The notes under the pieces: generated by a model | Seen by the model: only the letters and a program-made list of their open reading frames with translations | Databases searched by the model: none | Told to the model about the DNA's origin: nothing | Source: Strongylocentrotus droebachiensis | Lineage: Eukaryota; Echinodermata; Echinoidea; Camarodonta; Strongylocentrotidae | Assembly: GCA_035222895.1 (NCBI GenBank) | Contig: JAVYIG010009949.1 | Coordinates: forward strand, 1 to 64,000 | DNA: 64,000 nucleotides | Direction of reading: 5' to 3' | Shown here: positions 57,807 to 64,000 of the stretch, piece after piece | How positions within the stretch are numbered: the stretch's first letter is position 1 | Layout of the letters: the number at the start of each line of letters is the position of its first letter | Made by a program: the position numbers and the translations under genes

Positions 57807-58361
57807 ATAATCTAACTACGAACTCGCTTATTAAACTCGGCAGTTGAACGGAATTAAAAGTCTCTGCAAAAAATCGACTGACTTAAACTTGTTTCATAAA
57901 ACTTATAGTCCATGATTTTTCATGGAATAATAATAACGATGCATAAAAAGGGTATAATTGTTTATTGTTGTGTTATGTTGTTCTTGAAATATATACACAG
58001 ACTTGAGAACAGATCAATCTTCAAACTACAGTATAATTTCATAATGCTTTGATAAAGACTAGTGGGGTGCACATTCTGCACCCTCCAAATTCTTGCACCC
58101 CTCAGGGTGCACATTTTACGTTGAATGCACTGAGTGCGCCCTATATGGAGCAGATTAGTACCCTCGGCCAACTACGCGTAATCTGCACCCCAAATGTACC
58201 CCTATTTCTTAGTGTGTACAATGCAAACAACATCTGGAGGTAGGACATAGTTATTTTATTAGTGAAACCGTTTTTGGTATTCAAAATTGTACCTAAAACA
58301 TGATTTTCAGACAGAAAAATGCCAACATTTCTACTCACATATTAGGACATACGGGGGTGTG

Positions 58362-58765
58362 CCGATCGCGTCTTATTTTTTCGTACCACTGCGAGCCCAG
58401 ATTGAGCTCGCGAGGGGAACCTGCGCATGCGCACTCGCGAAGGAAACCAGCGCATGCGCACGTGGAATCCGGTAGGGTGGTTCATAGGGTGATAGTAATT
58501 ATACAAATCAATCTTTCATCAACTCATCGTTAGCTCAATCGGTAAAGACAGCGTGAAACTAATAGAACTTTGGAGTTGACTTGAGGGTTCAAATCTCAGT
58601 TTATTTAGTTTCTTTTGCCTTTATAAATAGTGAGGCAAAGCAATAAATAATCAAAGTCCAATTGTTTGTGACCTCTTTGCAAGCTTTCCTAGCTTGTTCT
58701 GTATGAAAATGAGTTCATACTGTAATCTGGGCTCGCCGTGGTACGAAAAATAAGACGCGTGCCGC
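58362..58765. mobile_element. 400-bp inverted-repeat element with tRNA-like core
   Basis: The left arm (CGCGTCTTATTTTTTCGTAC, then CACTGCGAGCCCAGATT, 58368-58404) is mirrored by the right arm (AATCTGGGCTCGCCGTGGTA, then CGAAAAATAAGACGCG, 58724-58759), about 40 bases with three or four differences. Inside are two GCGCATGCGC palindromes in a GC-rich direct repeat (58420-58465) and a tRNA-like segment (58525-58600). No target duplication is evident. Confidence 0.7.
58525..58600 (+). pseudogene. tRNA-like segment with A and B boxes
   Basis: TTAGCTCAATCGGT resembles the A box and GGTTCAAATCT the B box. The TGAGG-GTTCAAA-TCTCA stem-loop is a good T arm. The D stem and the acceptor stem do not pair well, and the anticodon arm is poor, so it is not a functional tRNA gene. 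It may have served as a polymerase III promoter for the surrounding repeat. Confidence 0.45.
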
Positions 58766-58769
58766 TCTA

Positions 58770-59135
58770 ATGGGTAACTCTTTCACAAACAATCCCTAAA
58801 CATGGATCCCACTTTTAACAAAAATACCATTAAAATGTGTCCGTTTTTTCAGAATTTCCAAAATGTGCAAAATGTTCGGCAAACACCCCCAAAACACAAC
58901 AAACACGTGAAAATGGGCCCTTTAAAAAAAAAAATGACCCCTAATGATGGGTAGGGGTTTCGAGGCTTGAATGGCACACCCCGTCCAAACCAAATTTGAG
59001 AATCCCCCAGGACATTTTCCCTACCCATGGAAGGAGGACACATCCACTTCCAAGAACCCCCCCCTGCCCTCTAAAGAGCCCACTTCATGTTGCGTCTGCA
59101 CCCCCTCCCCCACTAAAATTCTAGTTACGGGCCTG
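58770..59135. mobile_element. non-autonomous element fragment abutting the NACHT exon
   Basis: The block ends at 59135 in CCACTAAAATTCTAGTTACG followed by GGCCTG. Read from the other strand this is CAGGCCCGTAACTAGAATTT, a hAT-like terminus close to the end of the 31883 element (CAGGCCCG). No matching left end was found. The NACHT open frame continues into it for 38 codons, which read as low-complexity Gly/Val sequence from the repeat, not NLR sequence. Confidence 0.55.
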
Positions 59136-60702
59136 CTATAACAAACCATTCCATGCTGTTCCATGATGAATAGATAACCAGACACTGTGTGAGCAGGCTC
59201 GTCATTATTCAAGGTCAACTTTTTCTTGACTGGAAATATCCATTGACCTACTGCTTTAGCTGTATCATTATTATACGCTTCAAAAGTAACATCTACTAGA
59301 AAGTCACTGTCGCTTCTTCTTTGTTGTATTTTCTGGACTATATCAAGTCCCACCTCCTTTCCCAGGGCAGCGGTGAAATACAAGAGGTAACGGAATTCTT
59401 GTTGGTTATCGCTCAGTACTTTGGCCATCGACCTACTGTACTCTTTGCGATTCGTGTCATATAGAGAGGCAAGATAAACAGATGCAATATATTCTTGAAA
59501 TAATTTGTGAGGAAAGAAGACGTTAGTGGTTATAGGCTGTGAAGCAGTCAAAGTTCTTTTCAATCTGGATACGTTTCGATTTTCCTGGCTTAGAACTCCA
59601 ATTCTGCAACATGTCTCCATGGCTTCCGTACACAAGCTGAAGTCCTCCTCATTAAAGACCAACTTCTTTTTCAGGAGTCCTGAGAAAGCAATCGATCCTA
59701 TTATTTGTAAACAAAGCTTGGTTTTTTCAATTTCCTTGTCCAGATGTGCTTTACGTAATTCTTTAGTGACCTTTGATACATAATGGTCTCTTAGATACAT
59801 GATCATTTGTTCAAATAATTGAGAAAATGTCTTCAGTCTGCGTATCACTTCTCGTTTCTCACTGTCACAATTTGCCCACAAGAGACATAACATTGCTACG
59901 AAAATTGGGATGGGTGCCATGTTCTCCCTGATTACATCATTCACTTCAATAAACTGACTCAGTTCTGATCCTGCCTTTTCATCGTTCACGAAGTACTTGC
60001 TGATGTATTTCGAGACATTTTCAGCACTAAATCCGTCTACTGCAATGAAAGCATACGACCTACTCAATCCTTCGTTAGATTTGATCTTATCCGCCCTCCA
60101 CGGTCTTGTTGTCACCAGAACTATGCATTCCTTGAATTTCTCCAATCTTAGAATCCGAGAAATATCTGAGCTTGCTGTGGCAGACAGGTCCTCATCATAC
60201 TCATCAAGTCCATCAAGTACAATAAGAACCTTTGTAGGTTGAGACAATATGTAATTATCAATCTGGCTAGGACTTACAGCATTACTATCGGAGAGATAGG
60301 TTTTCATCATATTACCAATTGTCTGACCCTTGACAACGTTGCGCAGGGGTATAACCAGAACCCAACTGAAGCGCTGAAACTCTGGAGATCCATTGACCCA
60401 ATCCCATGCGATCTTCGAACAGAAGGTCGTTTTACCAACACCACCTTCACCTTCAACCAGAAGACGTTTAGGAAGTACCCCATTAATCTGTGTAGTAAGA
60501 AGATCGGTGTAATCCAGTGGTGTTTTGGTTTTCCTTGTTCCCATTTTGTTCCTGAGCAGCGTTAAGTTCGTGTAAATATGCTTAAATTCAAGGATGATAT
60601 TGAAATCAAGCGGGTCAGGTTTGATTTTGCACATTTGTTCGCGATAGAATGTCATCAAGTCTTCCCCACACTTGAGAACCTCTGTCTCAGTCATAATCGG
60701 AT
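59136..60702 (-). CDS. NLR gene, NACHT ATPase exon (3' end truncated or disrupted by repeat)
   Basis: A large exon follows an acceptor (TCCATTCAG) and joins in frame to the preceding 33-base exon. Counting from its first Met (MTETEV), Walker A is GEGGVGKTTF at residues 81-90. Walker B with its extended acidic motif, VLIVLDGLDEYDED, is near 156-169. The sensor-1-like segment CIVLVTTRPWRADK is near 189-202. Helical segments follow (MAPIPIFVAMLCLLW, FFPHKLFQEYIASVYLASLY), as in NACHT-associated winged-helix/HD2 regions of NLR proteins. No stop lies within. NACHT domains oligomerise in an ATP-dependent way on ligand sensing, to recruit effectors through the N-terminal Death domain. Coding similarity ends at about residue 519 (EQHGMVCY), where a repeat begins at 59135; the true exon end or donor is therefore not visible. 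Confidence 0.93.
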
Positions 60703-60945
60703 CTGAATGGATATTAAAAACAATTATGTCAATTCAACAAAATATATATTTCAACAGATGTTACAAATAAGAACACAGATATTAAATGCCTAAGCGTCTT
60801 GAAAGGCAACTGATATCTTTTGGTGGTGAATATAGGGACAAATCAAATATATACAGAGTTGCAGCACATTCTGAAACACAACTTATTGGAAATTAAATGA
60901 TTTCGGTCGAGCATGCAATTATTATTAGTCTTTGACGGTATGTTG

Positions 60946-61565
60946 TACACTTTTGGTCATAAAGGTGGAGTAATTATTTTTACCCAAATTTATGTAATGA
61001 TTTCGAAAATTATTTATTCCTAATAGATCTAAATAATAGTATACATTTTCCCCCGGTCCCCAACAGGAATTATTCCTCTGTAGGTCCATGCACTATGGGT
61101 CAAGGCATGGCCACACAGAGGATTTTTTCCTGTCGGTGATCGGGGCAAAATGCAATGAATTATTAGTAATACATTGCATTTCTTTCTTTTTTTTATTTGT
61201 GGGGGCAGCCCCGTACCCTAGCCCCGGCTGCGTACAGTCATGATTCATTGGCTAATCTATGGACTCGTTACTGTGAGGCCCCATGATCAAAACCATGTCG
61301 ATCAGCTTTATTAGTGACCTTTTGTGAGCATTAATCCTAATTACTGTCAGTTATGACTTAATGACGTAGGTCCCCTAGTTGATTACCATAGTAGCACACA
61401 CATGCTTTAGCAGTCACGCAAAACAAACACTTACAAATTATTATTCAATACAATTTGAGAATGTATACTATATATTATCTAGATCTATTAGGAATAAATT
61501 ATTGTCACGATCGTTCCATAAATTGGGGTAAAAATAATTATTCCACCATTATGACCAACAGTGTA
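60946..61565. mobile_element. 620-bp MITE with ~105-bp inverted arms, in an NLR intron
   Basis: TACACTTTTGGTCATAAAGG at the left and CCATTATGACCAACAGTGTA at the right begin arms of about 105 bases that stay inverted through TAATTATTTTTACCC and TTCCTAATAGATCTA. TA is present at both borders. The middle contains a CCCCGGTCCCC/GGGGGCAGCCCCG-rich part. It lies between the 33-base exon and the NACHT exon. Confidence 0.8.
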
Positions 61566-61930
61566 GATGTATTACAAATACATGACTTACATAACTTTGA
61601 TCAATGCTCTCAATAGTAACGGATACACAACGCAACAAATTAAATGTTATATTTGTCCAGTAATATGTACAAAGAGCCCACTTTAAAGAGAAAGTCTACT
61701 CTAACCTAATTTCATTCTTGATATGAACAGAGAATGAGAATACAGAGTATCTTAATTAATTTTCACATTGAAATATATAATATTTATCTAAACCGAGCGC
61801 ACCTTATTCGGGAACTACTTTGAAATTCAGTATAGCTGCAATTATTATTTTTTTATTTTTATTGTTAAGACACGATAGTCCCCTATGAACGAATATGATC
61901 TTTCGTGTCAAATTTGGAATGTACACTTAC

Positions 61931-61963
61931 CAGACGGTGACGTTCCAGATGTAAGATATCCAC
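61931..61963 (-). CDS. NLR gene, 33-base linker exon
   Basis: Acceptor AATTCTTAAG and a strong donor (TCTG followed by GTAAGT) bracket 33 bases. Two bases complete the codon left by the Death exon, ten codons follow (YLTSGTSPS with a leading Gly), and one base is left for the NACHT exon. Both junction phases fit exactly. It encodes a flexible Ser/Thr/Gly linker between Death and NACHT. Being so short it would escape normal gene finders; the matching phases are the main evidence. Confidence 0.7.
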
Positions 61964-62456
61964 CTTAAGAATTGAAAATAAATTATATAGATAAAAGAAC
62001 GATTAATGTTTTGTTAATTAATGTTGTAAAAATGTCCACATGCCATATTCAAAGCAGTTTAATTCTCTGGCAGTGTGGAGGCGGGGGGGGGGGGGTCGAG
62101 AAAACATGCAAGTCTGAAAATCATGTAAATAATAAGCAAATCTGGGAGGACTTCTGAACCTTTCACTTTCTTCCATGTTGTTACATCGCACATAAAGGAA
62201 AGTAGTTAGTTTTAAGTGGATAAGATTTGCTCGCCAAAGCAATTATTTTCTCGGCTGATAATACTTCTCCTTTATACATTTTATTTCATAAATTTTATTT
62301 TGTTATGCGAATAAAATCATTCACGCTTTTGTATCTATTTCTCACTGTCCGTTGTATGGATATCACAATTTTTATCATCATGTTCCTCTGTGATTACGCA
62401 TGAAATGACGACATTCATGTAACAGAAAAGACATTACAAGTACAATGGCAAGTTAC

Positions 62457-62731
62457 CTTCCAATAATTTTGTCTGAAGTGCACCCATATCAGCATTTTGA
62501 AGAATTTCTCCAAGAAGCGCTTTGCAATCGGTGCCATCTCTCTGCTTGACTTTCCATCCGTTGAACAATTCGATCAAGGCTTCTTTGAAGTCCAAGTGAT
62601 TTTTGGTCAGTACATTTTTGCTCAGCGCTGAGCTGAAACCAAGACCATTGCATAGTTTATAATAGCAGTCGCCTGGAACTTTTTCAGCAAGCCGTATGAG
62701 TTCAATGTCCTGCAGTACACTATCTATTGGT
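62457..62731 (-). CDS. NLR gene, Death-domain exon
   Basis: A 275-base exon has acceptor CTTCTTCTTCAG and donor GAAG followed by GTAACT. The translation reads IDSVLQDIELIRLAEKVPGD, CYYKLCNGLGFSSALSKNVL, then TKNHLDFKEALIELFNGWKV, then KQRDGTDCKALLGEILQNAD and MGALQTKLLE. The pattern LxxLAExV...LCxxLGF...ALxELFxGW...LLxxL is a Death-fold domain. Members recruit adaptors or caspases through homotypic contact, and Death-NACHT-LRR is a common architecture in echinoderm NLRs. It takes two bases of codon from the 2A exon and passes one base on, in frame at both sides. Confidence 0.85.
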
Positions 62732-63226
62732 CTGAAGAAGAAGAAGAGGGAAAAGGAATGAAAAGTAGATTAAAAGCAATATTTTTAAGAAAAATAAACT
62801 CTTTCATTTTTTTGCTCATGAAAAAGAGGGAACAAATTACTTTCATTTCCAAACAAAAAGAACCAAAAAACATTACATGTTGACATGTGCAGGACATTGT
62901 TGATAATCTGTTTGAACAAACTTACAATAAATAAATGTAAAACATGACTTGCATCATAAAGAAGGAACAAATACGTTTAAAAATACATAATGTACAAGAA
63001 ATTGAATAATTCACTTTAAAAAAAAAAATTAAGCACCTGAACAAAACAAGACAAGGAAAAAGACTGTTTGCACATGCAGAGGCCGACATGGAAACCATAG
63101 GCTTGTAGGTTGAAGGCACCTCGTTTACACACGCACATATTCACCTCATGCTCACGCATACCAGTATATATATACATCTATTAATAGTTCCGACAAGAGG
63201 GAGTGTTGAAATATGTTCTCATAGAG

Positions 63227-63389
63227 TTCACAACATAATATAGAATACACACGGGATGATGCATTCTTTTAATTTCACAAGTGCTTTTGATTTATTATCG
63301 TCATCACTTCATATGATGATAACAAATCGAAAGCACCTGTGAAGTTGAAACCATGCTCCTCTTTTTAAAATCCTATATGATGTTGTGAA
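63227..63389. repeat. 163-base perfect-looking foldback in an NLR intron
   Basis: TTCACAACATAATATAG at the left is mirrored by CTATATGATGTTGTGAA at the right. Arms of about 75 bases run in to a small loop around 63307 (ATCACTTCATATGATGAT), with TTTCACAAGTGCTTTTGATT facing AATCGAAAGCACCTGTGAAG. It could be a short MITE or a hairpin precursor. No target duplication is obvious. Confidence 0.75.
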
Positions 63390-63502
63390 GTCTATATTTT
63401 TTAGTACGTAAATATATATATATAAATATATAATATGGTTCCATGTGTGTATGCATGAGTGTACATCGTGTGTGCTAATTCATTTAGATTAAATTGTATT
63501 AC

Positions 63503-63690
63503 CCATGAAGAGGACCCGGATTGAGCTCCACATCCCCCGCTTTAACAAGCAGTAACTCAGTCAGGTACGGCTGCTGTGACAACATCACATCAACTGTTCC
63601 TTTCAAGCTATCCGTTTTGTGGCATGATGATCTTGATGATGTATTTGCCATCTCCTGCAAATTAAAAGATTCCCCAATGGGTCCAATAAT
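63503..63690 (-). CDS. NLR gene, exon with 2A ribosome-skipping peptide
   Basis: The exon follows TTTTTCATAG and ends at a donor (CATGG followed by GTAATA). It reads IIGPIGESFNLQEMANTSS, a 30-residue spacer, then QPYLTELLLVKAGDVELNPGP and LHG, continuing in phase into the Death exon. DVELNPGP (63511-63534) fits the 2A consensus D-V/I-E-x-N-P-G-P, at which the ribosome releases the chain after Gly and resumes at Pro. The hydrophobic stretch before it (LTELLLVKAG) is also 2A-like. 2A-like sequences are known at the N-termini of sea urchin NLR proteins. Here the frame is open at least 93 codons upstream of the NPGP, across another exon. The Met within this exon could be an alternative start, giving a 46-residue leader. 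Confidence 0.85.
63511..63534 (-). promoter_or_regulatory. 2A translational recoding motif (DVELNPGP)
   Basis: The eight codons spell the complete conserved core, with the invariant Asp, Glu, Asn, Pro, Gly and Pro. If active, the upstream polypeptide ends in ...NPG and the NLR starts with Pro-Leu-His-Gly just ahead of the Death domain, separating the two without a protease. Confidence 0.85.
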
Positions 63691-63906
63691 CTATGAAAAA
63701 TAAAGTAAACAGGGCATGGGTTAATTATGAACGTTGCATGGCCAAATAAAGTAGAGCAATTGTCGAGGTGCATACAATGTCATGATTTCGATTTACCTTT
63801 ACATATATCTGCACATTGATTGTTTTTCTCCAATGTCAGTTCAATGAGAATAAAGAAGAATATTTAAAAAAAGTAGTGAACACAAACGATCAGCAAGCCT
63901 GCTTAC

Positions 63907-64000
63907 CTTTCCACCTGAGAGTCCATGTTGTACGGCATCACAGTCTAAGCCATATGTAGGTGAAATCAGTTTGTCCCCAGTAAGTGACGTATTGGTGTAG
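63907..64000 (-). CDS. NLR gene, 5' partial exon running off the window
   Basis: Minus-strand frame open from the window edge to a donor (GAAAG followed by GTAAGC). The 31 codons read YTNTSLTGDKLISPTYGLDC and DAVQHGLSGGK; phase 0 at the donor fits the phase-0 acceptor of the 2A exon. No domain is recognised from this short piece. It shows that translated sequence may extend well upstream of the 2A peptide, so the upstream product could be a protein in its own right and not just a leader. Confidence 0.6.

Larger units (their letters stand above)
54001..58218. mobile_element. 4.2-kb TA-flanked element with GGGTGCA-repeat ends carrying a THAP-domain gene
   Basis: The left end TACACACTAAAAAATAATGG (then TACA) and right end CCCCTATTTCTTAGTGTGTA (preceded by GTA) form an inverted repeat of about 24 bases with three mismatches, bounded by TA. 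Next to both ends are GGGTGCA/TGCACCC clusters (54030-54525 and 58063-58200). The left cluster contains the larger palindrome GGTGGCTGCTATTGTAGCAG. The interior holds the minus-strand THAP gene (55811-57800) with its own 5' exon and a polyadenylation signal near the left cluster. No transposase catalytic domain could be read. The non-coding relative at 53046-53892 suggests a real mobile family. TA ends fit Tc1/mariner or related groups; the family is not identified. Confidence 0.65.

Overview
The window is animal nuclear DNA. It has spliced genes with GT/AG introns, LINE, SINE, hAT and mariner-like repeats, a long satellite-like array, many poly-G/poly-C and GA tracts, and no bacterial gene organisation. 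A minus-strand gene with a Death domain, a NACHT ATPase and LRR exons, plus a 2A peptide upstream of the Death domain, points to a marine invertebrate deuterostome. Echinoderms are the best fit because their NLR families are greatly expanded and 2A-like sequences have been described in sea urchin NLR proteins. The species cannot be fixed from sequence alone.

Layout. 1-21 kb is almost all repeats: small inverted-repeat elements, a nested composite (4.0-7.5 kb), decayed Ty3/gypsy sequence (8.1 kb), a 43-bp minisatellite interrupted by a hAT-like element carrying a zinc-finger fragment (12.9-13.9 kb), a 433-bp duplication interrupted by a MITE (14.1-15.3 kb), and a 2.35-kb element (15.5-17.8 kb). 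20.9-21.7 kb is trinucleotide and GA-rich DNA. 21.96-25.78 kb is a strict 98-bp tandem array of 39 units. 26.3-34 kb holds a possible terminal exon and several intact and decayed LRR exons on the minus strand, with BEL/Pao and hAT remnants between them. 34-35 kb is a palindrome-rich CCACAGTGTGG region. 36.4-46.6 kb is a nested stack: a MITE split by a minus-strand I-group LINE of about 10 kb, itself interrupted by a 2.75-kb hAT-type element with perfect 8-bp target duplications. 47-53 kb holds three more LRR exons among MITEs and a SINE. 53.0-58.2 kb holds two relatives of a TA-flanked, GGGTGCA-repeat-ended element; the larger contains a THAP-domain gene. 59.1-64.0 kb holds the 5' part of the NLR gene, running off the right edge.

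The five 5' NLR exons (64000 to 59136, minus strand) join in frame with matching splice phases and read: unidentified N-terminal part, 2A peptide (DVELNPGP), Death domain, 11-codon linker exon, NACHT exon. The 3' end of the NACHT exon runs into a repeat. LRR exons lie downstream on the same strand, but whether they belong to this gene, to neighbouring NLR copies or to pseudogenes cannot be settled here. Three apparent frameshifts (two in the LINE, one in the THAP gene) fall on 6-8-base homopolymers, so assembly error must be considered before calling them mutations.
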